From: Fodinibius salipaludis
GTDB taxonomy: Bacteria; Bacteroidota; Rhodothermia; Balneolales; Balneolaceae
DNA length: 64,000 nt
Assembly (NCBI RefSeq): GCF_002287075.1
Contig: NZ_NSKE01000004.1
Coordinates: 186,001-250,000 of the forward strand
Direction: 5' to 3'
Under the pieces are notes generated by a model. The model did no database searches, was not told the origin of the DNA, and saw only the letters and a program-made list of their open reading frames with translations. Shown here in pieces: positions 36,454 to 44,539 of this stretch. The position numbers were made by a program, and so were the translations under genes. Every line of letters starts with the position of its first letter. Within the stretch, counting starts at the first letter, position 1.

Positions 36454-37104
36454 ATGGAAAAGAAGATACACAGTTACGAATCAGATGATATTACGGTAGA
36501 ATTTGATAGTAAGCGGTGCATCCATTCCGCGGAATGTGTCAAAAATTTGCCTTCGGTATTTAATCCGAATAACAAGCCCTGGATTACCCCCGGAGAGGCC
36601 TCTGCCGAAAAAATCAAAGAGGTTGTTCAACACTGTCCTACCGGAGCCCTACAGTATAAGAACGGTGAAGAAGAGCTTCCGGCACGGCAAAATACCATCA
36701 CTATTGTGCCCGACGGACCTCTGTATCTGCGGGGCGATATCGAGATTCAAAATGCGGAGGGAGAAACGCTACTCGAAGACACACGGGTTGCTGTTTGTCG
36801 CTGTGGCGCATCCGAAAACAAACCCCTTTGTGACGATACGCACGAAGACGTCGACTTTGAAGCACCGGCTTCATTCGAAAAAGCCAAGCTGCGTCCCACA
36901 AAAGACGGAGATCCATCCGAAAGTAAACTGATTCTAAAATTGATGGATGACGGACCGATTTTACTTGAGGGCACTTACCGTGTACACTCTATTGCAAACG
37001 AAGCAGTGAACAGCTCAAAAAATGTCGCTCTTTGCCGCTGCGGCCAATCGTCTGACAAACCGTTTTGCGACGGTACGCATAAAGATGTCGGCTTTGAGGG
37101 ATGA
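36454..37104 (+). CDS. Multi-cluster iron-sulfur protein: ferredoxin-like domain plus two CDGSH domains
   Basis: A 216-residue cytoplasmic protein. Residues about 8-66 resemble the divergent 4Fe-4S mono-cluster domain of YjdI (Fer4_19): KRCIHSAECVKNLPSVF and VVQHCPTGAL supply cysteines. Two CDGSH-type [2Fe-2S] sites follow: CRCGASENKPLCDDTH (about 111-126) and CRCGQSSDKPFCDGTH (about 191-206), each with the three-Cys, one-His ligand set. MitoNEET-type CDGSH proteins transfer clusters or sense redox or iron state. The exact role of this three-domain form is not known. It stands alone, with a terminator after it. Confidence 0.9.
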   Translation: MEKKIHSYESDDITVEFDSKRCIHSAECVKNLPSVFNPNNKPWITPGEASAEKIKEVVQHCPTGALQYKNGEEELPARQNTITIVPDGPLYLRGDIEIQNAEGETLLEDTRVAVCRCGASENKPLCDDTHEDVDFEAPASFEKAKLRPTKDGDPSESKLILKLMDDGPILLEGTYRVHSIANEAVNSSKNVALCRCGQSSDKPFCDGTHKDVGFEG

Positions 37105-37173
37105 GCTGATTTTCAGCCTATTTTCGGTGCCATCACACATTACCTGCACGACTCCATAAATCAACTTTGTCCT

Positions 37174-37203
37174 CTCCCTATAATTAGGGAGGTGGCCTTT
37201 TTT
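37174..37203 (+). terminator. Rho-independent terminator after the CDGSH gene
   Basis: CTCCCTA (37174-37180), loop TAAT, TAGGGAG (37185-37191), then GTGGCC and six T residues. It lies about 70 bases after the stop. Confidence 0.7.
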
Positions 37204-37370
37204 AATGGTATCTCAGCTTTATCAACGCCCTTTTCTCTATTGGGAGAATGGGAACCTTCATAATAGCTTCATCTGCCATTTTTATATACTGCCAGTCAAA
37301 AAAATATAATCAATATTCATTCTAATGAATGTTGATTGGGTCGACGCCAGATAAAAAGTTAAGACTACCT

Positions 37371-37745
37371 ATGCAGAAACTATTTTTGATTATTGGTTCA
37401 ATTGCTATGACTCTTGCAGTCGGATTAGGTGCCTTTGGTGCTCATGGCTTAAAAGAGATACTTACTGATGAAATGCTGGATATCTTTGAAACCGGCGTCA
37501 AATATCACTTTTATCACGCTATTGGATTATTAGCTGTTGGCCTTGTAGCACAACTGATGCCCAACTCATCACTTCTGCAGTGGTCTGGTTGGTTGATGCT
37601 TGCCGGAATTATCATATTTTCGGGAAGCCTCTATATTCTTTCGATAAGCGGTATTCGCTGGATGGGAGCCATTACGCCAATTGGTGGCTTATGTTTTATT
37701 GTAGCTTGGGTATTACTGGCTATTGCAAGCTGGCAAAATCTATAA
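37371..37745 (+). CDS. DUF423 family membrane protein
   Basis: A small integral membrane protein of about 124 residues with four hydrophobic segments. LAVGLGAFGAHGLKEIL near the N-terminus and KYHFYHAIGLLAVG are the DUF423 (YgdD-like) signature; GAITPIGGLCFIVAW closes it. Function is unknown throughout the family. The frame opens at 37329, but the ATG at 37371 (MQKLFLIIGSIAM) places the first membrane helix at the N-terminus as in relatives, and was preferred. No obvious operon partner. Confidence 0.85.
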   Translation: MQKLFLIIGSIAMTLAVGLGAFGAHGLKEILTDEMLDIFETGVKYHFYHAIGLLAVGLVAQLMPNSSLLQWSGWLMLAGIIIFSGSLYILSISGIRWMGAITPIGGLCFIVAWVLLAIASWQNL

Positions 37746-37981
37746 GAACTTCGAATCGACTCTCACACAAGCTCAAATAACACTTGCAGTTCCCAATCAT
37801 TATTATATTTTAAGACTAATTATTAAAAAACGTCTCATATTTCTTGAGACTATCATTTATCACAAATAGACGCACAGTTTTATCACATTAATCGACACAA
37901 ATTTTTTAGCTTTAAACTTACGTAACGTATAAACTGTAGGCGTTTTCTATAAAACAACTCTTTACCAAGCAATCATTTCAC

Positions 37982-38344
37982 ATGAATTTAGAAGACTTCA
38001 GAGAATTTTGCCTGTCATTCAATGGTGTAACCAAGGACTTTCCTTTTGATGATGATGAAACACTTGCCTTTAAAGTAATGGGCAAAATTTTTGCTATCAC
38101 AGATGTTGAGGATTTCGACAGTATAAATTTAAAATGTGATCCGGTAAAGGCTGCTATGCTTCGCGATCTCTACGAAGACGTACAGCCGGGCTATCACATG
38201 AATAAAAAGCATTGGAATACCATTAATCCACAAGGCAAACTTGATGATGAGATTATTAAAGAGTGGATTAAAGACTCGTATAATTTGGTGGTAGAAGGAT
38301 TACCGCGTAAAAAGCAGAAGAAACTTGAAAAGATGGAAGATTAG
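37982..38344 (+). CDS. MmcQ/YjbR family protein
   Basis: A 120-residue cytoplasmic protein. The order MNLEDFREFCLSFNGVTKDF, then AFKVMGKIFAI, LKCDPVKAAMLRD, VQPGYHMNKKHWNTI and EWIKDSYNLVV matches the MmcQ/YjbR fold (CyaY-like, sometimes described as DNA-binding) over its full length. The biological role is not established. It is preceded by a 236-base AT-rich gap in which I see no gene, and converges with the small membrane protein gene after 8 bases. Confidence 0.9.
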   Translation: MNLEDFREFCLSFNGVTKDFPFDDDETLAFKVMGKIFAITDVEDFDSINLKCDPVKAAMLRDLYEDVQPGYHMNKKHWNTINPQGKLDDEIIKEWIKDSYNLVVEGLPRKKQKKLEKMED

Positions 38345-38352
38345 GAATCTTT

Positions 38353-38679
38353 TCACTTATTGCTTGTAAAAAGATTCTTAATCCTGTTGAGGCTTTTCTT
38401 TTCAAAATTCCATACAAACTCAAACTGCCCTAATACAAAGCCGAACAGTAGAAACAAAAGCTGATAGGCCGGAAATACGATCAGCGCCCACGCTATAATC
38501 TCTAACCATAGCGGGGTAGCCGGTCCTATGCCAATCCAGTCAAAAGCCAATTTTCTCACATATAGGGTTGAGAATCCTGTTATCGAAAATATAAACAGGA
38601 TCAACAGCAGCCCACCGAATGTATCGACGCCCCACCTTTTTTTCATTTTCTCAATAAATTTACCCACAACGACCCTCAT
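38353..38679 (-). CDS. Small membrane protein, DUF6787-like
   Basis: A 108-residue protein with a basic N-terminus containing KKRWGVDTFGG and two or three hydrophobic segments (about 22-42 and 60-88), ending in a basic tail after FGQFEFVWNFEKKSLNR-like residues. The KRWGV start and QFEFxWxFEKK end resemble a small Bacteroidota membrane family (DUF6787). Function unknown. Its start lies one base from the hemL stop, so it may be the last gene of the heme transcription unit. Confidence 0.65.
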   Translation of the reverse strand: MRVVVGKFIEKMKKRWGVDTFGGLLLILFIFSITGFSTLYVRKLAFDWIGIGPATPLWLEIIAWALIVFPAYQLLFLLFGFVLGQFEFVWNFEKKSLNRIKNLFTSNK

Positions 38680-38680
38680 G

Positions 38681-39979
38681 TTATACGTTATCCAGGGCTA
38701 CTTTTATTGACTCATCAGCAGCTTCAATAGTTTTTCTAAGGTGATCTTCTGTAAGAGAATTAGCTAAGAAAAGAGCCTCGAACGGGGATGGAGGCAGGTA
38801 GATTCCATTTTCCAGCATCTGATGGAAATAGGCCTTAAAAAATGCCTGATCGGTTGTATTGGCTGTTTTGAAATCAATAACTTCTTCTTCCTCTGTGAAG
38901 AAAACACTCAACATTGAACCCACTTGGTTAAGCACAAAAGGCACTCCGTGTTCTTCCAAGACATCTTTCAGTCCCCTGGCCAGCTTAACAGTCTTTTCTT
39001 CCAATTCATCGTAATGCAGTGGATTTTCATATAACTCTGAAAGTAGCGCATAGCCCGCTGCCATCGCCAAGGGATTGCCCGAAAGGGTTCCAGCCTGATA
39101 AACATTACCCACCGGAGAAACAACATCCATAATTTCCTGTTTACCGCCAAAGGCCCCTACCGGCAATCCAGCCCCAATGATTTTTCCATAGGTTACAAGA
39201 TCTGCCGTAACACCGTAACGCTCTTGCGCTCCGCCCATTGCTACGCGAAAACCGGTCATCACTTCGTCAAAAATGAGAACTACATCGTGGGCATCACACA
39301 ACTCTCGAAGTCCGGACAAAAATCCTTTTTTCGGGGGAATACATCCCATATTCCCGGCAACAGGTTCCAGAATAATTGCGGCGACTTCTCCCTCATATTC
39401 ATTGAGCAGCTTCTTGACAGAATTCAAATCATTGAAATTAGCGGTCAACGTATCCTTAGCTGTTCCCTCTGTTACGCCGGGGCTACTCGGTTGACCTAAC
39501 GTCAGGGCACCACTACCGGCGTTAATCAGAAAAGAATCACCATGACCATGATAATTACCTTCAAATTTGATAACCTTATCCCGTCCGGTATACCCGCGAG
39601 CCACACGAATAGCACTCATGCACGCTTCTGTTCCGGAATTCACCATTCGAATTTTATCCACTCCCGGTACCATCTGTTTGACAAGCTCGGCCATCTTAAC
39701 TTCGATTTCAGTCGGTGCCCCAAAAGAGGTAGACTTAGCCGCGGTCTCTTTGACAGCTTCGATCACCGGCTCATAGGCGTGACCTAAAATCATCGGTCCC
39801 CACGACCCCACATAATCAATATATTCTTTACCGTCTACATCAGTAAGAATAGATCCCTTGGCTTTTTCCAAGAAAACGGGCGTACCGCCTACTGATTTAA
39901 ACGCCCGGGCGGGAGAATTTACACCACCTGGGATGAATTGCTGTGCTCGTTCAAATAATTTTTTACTCTTTTCTAACAT
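38681..39979 (-). CDS. hemL: Glutamate-1-semialdehyde 2,1-aminomutase
   Basis: PLP enzyme that converts glutamate-1-semialdehyde to 5-aminolevulinate, the second step of the C5 heme pathway. It opens [20 protein letters not shown] and the PLP-binding lysine is K266 in [28 protein letters not shown] with the cofactor-contacting aspartate is also present. Length (432) is standard. It lies downstream of hemB on the same strand, separated by about 130 bases that hold a 98-base inverted-repeat element, so co-transcription with hemB is not certain. Confidence 0.97.
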   Translation of the reverse strand: MLEKSKKLFERAQQFIPGGVNSPARAFKSVGGTPVFLEKAKGSILTDVDGKEYIDYVGSWGPMILGHAYEPVIEAVKETAAKSTSFGAPTEIEVKMAELVKQMVPGVDKIRMVNSGTEACMSAIRVARGYTGRDKVIKFEGNYHGHGDSFLINAGSGALTLGQPSSPGVTEGTAKDTLTANFNDLNSVKKLLNEYEGEVAAIILEPVAGNMGCIPPKKGFLSGLRELCDAHDVVLIFDEVMTGFRVAMGGAQERYGVTADLVTYGKIIGAGLPVGAFGGKQEIMDVVSPVGNVYQAGTLSGNPLAMAAGYALLSELYENPLHYDELEEKTVKLARGLKDVLEEHGVPFVLNQVGSMLSVFFTEEEEVIDFKTANTTDQAFFKAYFHQMLENGIYLPPSPFEALFLANSLTEDHLRKTIEAADESIKVALDNV

Positions 39980-40005
39980 AATTCTGTCAACAAAATTTAA
40001 CTAAG

Positions 40006-40103
40006 ATGTCATCCTGAACTTGTCGTGTCCCGACTATTCGGGGTTTCAGAATCTGCAGTTCATCAAAAAAAACATAGATGCTGAAATAAATTCAGCATGA
40101 CAT
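40006..40103. repeat. 98-base MITE-like element between hemB and hemL
   Basis: Ends ATGTCATCCTGAA (left) and TTCAGCATGACAT (right) are 13-base terminal inverted repeats with one mismatch. Inside is a further hairpin CCCGA-CTAT-TCGGG. The element is nearly identical to the reverse complement of 44441-44534. It lies 10 bases after the hemB stop in the transcribed direction. Confidence 0.85.
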
Positions 40104-40113
40104 GAAACATTGT

Positions 40114-41109
40114 TTACATTTGATTCTTCAATATTTTTGATGCTGCCTTGGCGAAATACGTAGCAATCAGATCTGCACCGGCTCGCTTAAAGCCGACCAA
40201 TGCTTCCATCATCGCTTCTTCTTCGTTCAACCACCCTTTCTCAGCAGCAGCCTTTAACATAGCGTATTCTCCGGAAACATTATAGACCGAGACGGGCACC
40301 GAGACATTTTCTTTAACGGCTCTGATGACATCCATATAAGGCAACCCCGGCTTTACCATCACGATATCGGCCCCTTCCTGTTCGTCAAGCTTCGCTTCTT
40401 TGATTGCTTCCTGAACATTGGCGGGATCCATCTGGTACGTTTTCTTATCACCGAATCCAGGCGCCGAATCCAGCGCATCCCGAAAGGGCCCGTAGTAACT
40501 GGAGGCGTATTTTGCGCTGTACGCCATGATGCCGGTGTGCTCGTAACCTTCTTTATCCAACGCTTCACGCATGGCACCGATACGACCGTCCATCATATCC
40601 GACGGAGCCACCATATCAACACCGGCTTTGGCATGACTCACGGCCATCTCAGAGAGTATTTCCACGGATTCATCATTCAATATCTCACCGTCCTCTACGA
40701 TGCCGTCGTGACCATAGCTCGAATAGGGATCCATTGCGATGTCAGTCATCACCAGCATTTCGGGGAATTCTTCTTTAATAGCTCGAACTGCCCGCTGCAT
40801 CAATCCATCGGGATTAAGCGCTTCTGTACCTTTATTATCTTTGAGCTCATCAGGTACCTTCGCAAATACCAATACCGAACGAATCCCAACTTCTTTCAGC
40901 TCCCGGATTTCATCCATCAATAGATCCAACGTATAGCGATAATAGTCCGGCATGGATGGAATTTCGACCTTTTTATTTTCTCCATCCATCACAAAAACAG
41001 GAGCGATAAAATCAGCCGGTTTAAGATTATGTTCGGCCACCATATCGCGCATAGCTTCCGAAGTTCGCAATCGTCGTCCGCGTATGTATGGAAATTGTCC
41101 GTGTGTCAT
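40114..41109 (-). CDS. hemB: Porphobilinogen synthase (5-aminolevulinate dehydratase)
   Basis: Condenses two 5-aminolevulinate molecules to porphobilinogen. RGRRLRTSEAMRDMV at the N-terminus, SDMMDGRIGAMRE, and the Schiff-base lysine in MAYSAKYASSYYGPFRDA followed by VKPGLPYMDVI are family signatures. The open frame extends to an ATG at 41148, but its first ten codons are a dispersed repeat (GGGCGTATCGCAATACGCCC read in reverse); the ATG at 41109 (MTHGQFPYIRGRRLR) gives the usual N-terminus and was chosen. It follows hemF closely on the minus strand. Confidence 0.95.
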   Translation of the reverse strand: MTHGQFPYIRGRRLRTSEAMRDMVAEHNLKPADFIAPVFVMDGENKKVEIPSMPDYYRYTLDLLMDEIRELKEVGIRSVLVFAKVPDELKDNKGTEALNPDGLMQRAVRAIKEEFPEMLVMTDIAMDPYSSYGHDGIVEDGEILNDESVEILSEMAVSHAKAGVDMVAPSDMMDGRIGAMREALDKEGYEHTGIMAYSAKYASSYYGPFRDALDSAPGFGDKKTYQMDPANVQEAIKEAKLDEQEGADIVMVKPGLPYMDVIRAVKENVSVPVSVYNVSGEYAMLKAAAEKGWLNEEEAMMEALVGFKRAGADLIATYFAKAASKILKNQM

Positions 41110-41126
41110 ATCAATTAAAACTGTTG

Positions 41127-41146
41127 GGGCGTATCGCAATACGCCC
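41127..41146. repeat. GGCGTATCGCAATACGCC hairpin repeat at the hemB 5' end
   Basis: GGGCGTAT (41127-41134), loop CGCA, ATACGCCC (41139-41146): perfect 8-base stem. The same 18-base core recurs between carA and carB at 56066-56083. It lies in the 45-base hemF-hemB gap when hemB starts at 41109. Confidence 0.85.
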
Positions 41147-41154
41147 ATGCAAAT

Positions 41155-42507
41155 TTAGTTTCGATTTAAAATTCCTTCTTCTTCACCGTATTCAATCCAA
41201 TCAATAGGATTTTCAAGTCGATCTAAAAGATATGCCTCTCGGCTGTCTTCTTTGATTTCAAAATCATAATCCCACCGCACGCGTGGCGGTAGACTCATCA
41301 ATATCGACTCCGTCCGCCCGTTTGTTTTTAAGCCGAATAATGTACCGCGATCATGAATCAAATTAAACTCGACATAACGTCCGCGACGAATCTCCTGAAA
41401 GTATCGCTGTTGATCGGAGTATTTTTCGTCTTCTCGCCGTTTGATTATCGGCACATAGCTATCCAAAAAAGCATCCCCCACATCTGTTGTAAAGTTGTAC
41501 CAGTCCTCAGCAGTCCGTTCTTCATTAGAACGCAAGTAATCAAAAAACAGCCCCCCAATTCCGCGCCCCTCCGACCGGTGATCATTATAGAAGTATTCGT
41601 CACACTCCTTTTTAAACTTGGGATATAAATCTTTGCCATGATTATCACAAGCAGCTTTCAACACTTGGTGAAAATGCACCGCATCTTCATCCCACAAATA
41701 ATAGGGCGTTAAATCCGCGCCGCCGCCAAACCACTGATCACGCACTTCGTTCATCTCAGCATCATCGTAGAGCTCAAAATAGCGGTAGTTAGCATGTACG
41801 GTCGGAACCATTGGACTCTTGGGATGGATAACGAGCGAAAGTCCACCGGCCCAGAACCACCCCTCTTCTACTTCAAATCGCTTACGTATCAGCTCGGGAA
41901 GTTCTCCGTGCACGCTGGATATATTCACTCCCCCCTTTTCAAAAACGTCGCCTTTTTCGATCACCCGAGTATGACCGCCACCTCCGCCATCGCGTTCCCA
42001 ATCGTCATGGCGAAATCGTGCCCTTCCGTCAATTGCTTCCAGAGTATCACAAATCTCATCCTGTAACTTACGAATGTAGGCTTCAAATCGATTTTTGATC
42101 GAGGTCTCGTCAAAGTCCCCCTTCGAAGGGGGATGATCTTCTACCCATCCTTTAATAGATCGTTCTACATTTTTAAGATCATTCATGACTTCATCATCCG
42201 TAAATCGCAATATGGTAAAGCCTTTCTCTTCAAGCTCTTTTTGTCTATCTAAGTCCTCATACCACTGGCGTTCATCCTCATGTGAATACCCATCAACTTC
42301 AATGATCAGCTGTAGCTCTTTACACATAAAATCAGCGATATAATTCAATACCGGCCGCTGACGAAGGAAAGTATATCCTTTCATTTTACCCGCTCGCAAC
42401 ACTTCAGACCAAAGCCTTATTTCAGCTTTCGTTGAGTCTTTTCGGAGCTTACGAGCAAGCTCTTTCAAATCTTTGTTATAACCGTAATTATCGTATTCAG
42501 TTGACAT
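41155..42507 (-). CDS. hemF: DUF559 nuclease-like domain fused to coproporphyrinogen III oxidase (HemF)
   Basis: Residues about 138-450 are an intact oxygen-dependent HemF, which decarboxylates coproporphyrinogen III to protoporphyrinogen IX: KNRFEAYIRKLQDEICD, GGGGGHTRVIEKGDVFEKGG, MVPTVHANYRYFE, WFGGGADLTPYY and the C-terminal LPPRVRWDYDF are all conserved. Residues about 8-125 are instead a DUF559 (Vsr/PD-(D/E)XK-like) domain: RLWSEVLRAGKMKGYTFLRQ, RPVLNYIADFMCKELQLIIE, VDGYSH and ILRFTDDEV. The join (EDHPPSKGDFDE) is encoded by the palindrome at 42116-42133. No ATG, GTG or TTG in frame lies near the start of the HemF part, so HemF is probably made only as the fusion. Normal HemF has about 300 residues; this frame has 450. 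Confidence 0.92.
   Translation of the reverse strand: MSTEYDNYGYNKDLKELARKLRKDSTKAEIRLWSEVLRAGKMKGYTFLRQRPVLNYIADFMCKELQLIIEVDGYSHEDERQWYEDLDRQKELEEKGFTILRFTDDEVMNDLKNVERSIKGWVEDHPPSKGDFDETSIKNRFEAYIRKLQDEICDTLEAIDGRARFRHDDWERDGGGGGHTRVIEKGDVFEKGGVNISSVHGELPELIRKRFEVEEGWFWAGGLSLVIHPKSPMVPTVHANYRYFELYDDAEMNEVRDQWFGGGADLTPYYLWDEDAVHFHQVLKAACDNHGKDLYPKFKKECDEYFYNDHRSEGRGIGGLFFDYLRSNEERTAEDWYNFTTDVGDAFLDSYVPIIKRREDEKYSDQQRYFQEIRRGRYVEFNLIHDRGTLFGLKTNGRTESILMSLPPRVRWDYDFEIKEDSREAYLLDRLENPIDWIEYGEEEGILNRN
42116..42133. repeat. CCCCCTT/AAGGGGG palindrome at the DUF559-HemF junction
   Basis: TCCCCCTT-CG-AAGGGGGA is a perfect 18-base palindrome inside the fused gene. Read away from the DUF559 part it is TCATCCCCCTTCGAAGGGG followed by GACTT, the same outward-facing sequence as the copy at 42529-42561 on the other side of the DUF559 segment. 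Confidence 0.9.
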
Positions 42508-42525
42508 ATTTTGATAGTTACCTTA

Positions 42526-42561
42526 GGTCATCCCCCTTAATCCCCCTTCAAAGGGGGACTT
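42526..42561. repeat. CCCCCTT/AAGGGGG repeat upstream of the DUF559-hemF start
   Basis: GGTCATCCCCCTTAA precedes TCCCCCTT-CA-AAGGGGGA (42541-42558) and CTT. Compared with the copy at 42116 it has an extra CCCCCTTAAT unit. It lies between hemE and the fused hemF and, with the 42116 copy, brackets the DUF559 coding segment in inverted orientation. Confidence 0.85.
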
Positions 42562-42580
42562 AAATTTACTTCGAGCCGCG

Positions 42581-43630
42581 TTAATCTGTAGCTGTGTACT
42601 CCTTTACAGTATCAACGAAAACACGGGCATTATCTACGGGAATGTTCGGCAAAATTCCATGGCCCAGATTCGCAATATATTTCTGTGTCCCGAATCGGTC
42701 GATCATTCGCTTGGTCTGGCGGCGGATTTCATCTTGCGGCATCATCAGTTTTGAGGGATCAAAGTTGCCCTGCAAAACGACATCTCCGCGCGTAGCATCC
42801 CGTCCATATTCAGGAGTGATTGTCCAATCAAGTCCCAGTGCCTGCGCATTGCTCTTAAAACTGAGTCGCTCGAGCGCATACCAGCTACCTTTGGCAAACA
42901 GAATCACCGGCACCTCGTCGATGGCATCACAAATCTCCATAAGGTACGGCATCGCCCACTCGTTAAAATCTTCGGGGCTTAACAAACCTGACCAAGAATC
43001 AAAAAGCTGTACTACCTGCGCACCGGCCTTTATCTGCGCTTTCAGGTAATCAATCGTTGCCTTGGTTAGCTCTTTCATTACATGCTTGGCCGCATCAGGA
43101 TGCTGATACATAAAGGCTTTGGCCTTGGCAAAATTCTTGGAGCCTTCGCCCTGTACCATATAGCAGAAGAGCGTCCATGGTGCCCCGGCAAAACCGATCA
43201 GCGGCACGCGTCCGTTGAGCTCCTTACGCGTTAGTGTTATTGCCTCCATAACATGATTGAGCTTCCCGGGAATATCCTCAGCCAAAATCGAAAAGGCATC
43301 ATCCACACTGCTAATGGGGTTTTCCATCACCGGACCTTTGCCTTTAACCAGATCCACATCAATACCAAGTGCTTGCGGAATCGTTAGGATATCCGAAAAG
43401 ATAATAGCGGCGTCCGGTTCGAGTTCATCAATAGGCTGAATGGTAATTTCACAGGCCAGCTCAGGCGTTTCTACACGTTCAAAAAAAGTGTATTTCTTGC
43501 GTAGCTTCATATACTGCGGCAAATAACGGCCGGCCTGACGCATCATCCATACGGGCGGACGTTCAATTTCTTCGCCGCGTAGTGCTCGTAGCAGTAAATC
43601 ATTTTTTAGTTCCGGAAAATTGTTACTCAT
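42581..43630 (-). CDS. hemE: Uroporphyrinogen decarboxylase
   Basis: Removes four carboxyl groups from uroporphyrinogen III to form coproporphyrinogen III. RPPVWMMRQAGRYLPQYM is the N-terminal signature, FSDILTIPQALGIDV the second conserved block, and LIGFAGAPWTLFCYMVQG and NLGHGILPNIPVDNA are also diagnostic. Length (349) is normal. On the minus strand it follows hemD after a 49-base gap that includes a degenerate CCCCCTT repeat, and precedes the DUF559-hemF fusion. Confidence 0.97.
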   Translation of the reverse strand: MSNNFPELKNDLLLRALRGEEIERPPVWMMRQAGRYLPQYMKLRKKYTFFERVETPELACEITIQPIDELEPDAAIIFSDILTIPQALGIDVDLVKGKGPVMENPISSVDDAFSILAEDIPGKLNHVMEAITLTRKELNGRVPLIGFAGAPWTLFCYMVQGEGSKNFAKAKAFMYQHPDAAKHVMKELTKATIDYLKAQIKAGAQVVQLFDSWSGLLSPEDFNEWAMPYLMEICDAIDEVPVILFAKGSWYALERLSFKSNAQALGLDWTITPEYGRDATRGDVVLQGNFDPSKLMMPQDEIRRQTKRMIDRFGTQKYIANLGHGILPNIPVDNARVFVDTVKEYTATD

Positions 43631-43668
43631 AAAATATTTAGTAATTTAAAAAGTGTTGAATCCTTTGA

Positions 43669-43702
43669 GGTCATTCCCCTTAATCCCTCTCTGAAGGGGA
43701 CT
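43669..43702. repeat. Degenerate CCCCCTT repeat at the 3' end of hemD
   Basis: GGTCATTCCCCTTAATCCCT then CTCTGAAGGGGACTG is a mutated form of the copy at 42526. The hemD stop codon (TAA on the minus strand, 43680-43682) and its last seven or so codons (SPSERD) lie within it. Confidence 0.75.
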
Positions 43703-44423
43703 GTTCAACCTTATTAAAAATATAATCGGCAGTGGTACGCAAAAGTACTTCGGTATCGGGCTGCTTGGCAATTTCTACATGCTGATCTGTACGTTCTTTA
43801 AGTGCACCGGCTGTTGTAGGACCGATGGCAAAAAGCGGTGGTAATTCTTGGTCAAATCCGGTACCGCGAGCAAAACCTTCCACCGCACTTGGACTGTAAA
43901 ATAGGATGCCGCTCACCGGTTTATTTGGCATTTCCACCGGATTAATAATCGTTTCATACACTTCAAGCTCAATCACTTCAATACCATCATCTTGCAATCG
44001 ATCACTCATCTCATCCCGACTCAAATTTCCATGGAAATAGATGACCGAATTAATCTTTCCTTCTTCAATAATTAGCTCGGCCAAGTGCTTTCCATCCTGT
44101 TTTATTGGAATCTTAGCATCAAGTCCTAAATCCTGCAAGGCATCACGCGTTTTCGCTCCCACTGCAAATAGCTGCACTTCAGGTCGAACGCGTAAACCGG
44201 CATCCATCAATTCTTCCAGTGCTTTTACACCATTGGCACTGGTAAAAACCCAATCCGATTTAAGATGCTCATTAATCACTTTAAGCACACTATCCCAGTA
44301 ATCGGGAAAGTTGAACTGCAGCGCCGGTTCAATAATAGGCTCCAGTCCAAGAATACGAGCATATTCAAACTGCTGTGCAGATAAAGGTCGCGTTACTAAA
44401 ATATTTCGTTTGTCTTGTCTCAT
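43680..44423 (-). CDS. hemD: Uroporphyrinogen-III synthase
   Basis: Cyclises hydroxymethylbilane with inversion of ring D to uroporphyrinogen III. The protein begins ILVTRPLSAQQFEYA, has WVFTSANGVKALEEL, VGAKTRDALQDLG and the second-domain GILFYSPSAVEGFARG and AIGPTTAGALKE, the low-conservation pattern of HemD. Length (247) is normal. It lies between hemC and hemE in pathway order. Its last residues and stop codon are formed by a dispersed repeat. A much more divergent relative is at 23787-24527. Confidence 0.92.
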   Translation of the reverse strand: MRQDKRNILVTRPLSAQQFEYARILGLEPIIEPALQFNFPDYWDSVLKVINEHLKSDWVFTSANGVKALEELMDAGLRVRPEVQLFAVGAKTRDALQDLGLDAKIPIKQDGKHLAELIIEEGKINSVIYFHGNLSRDEMSDRLQDDGIEVIELEVYETIINPVEMPNKPVSGILFYSPSAVEGFARGTGFDQELPPLFAIGPTTAGALKERTDQHVEIAKQPDTEVLLRTTADYIFNKVEQSPSERD

Positions 44424-44440
44424 TGATAACCAATTATTAC

Positions 44441-44534
44441 GTCATGATAAATTTATTCCAGCATCTATGTTTTTTGATGAACTGCAGTTCCTGAAACCCC
44501 GAATAGTCGGGACACGGCAAGTTCAGGATGACAT
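44441..44534. repeat. 94-base MITE-like element between hemC and hemD
   Basis: Reverse-complement near-copy of the element at 40006-40103: on the minus strand it reads ATGTCATCCTGAACTTG, then CGTGTCCCGACTATTCGGGG, CTGCAGTTCATC and CATAGATGCTG. Differences are a few substitutions and a 2-base change in an A-run. It starts 5 bases after the hemC stop. Confidence 0.85.
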
Positions 44535-44539
44535 TGAAA

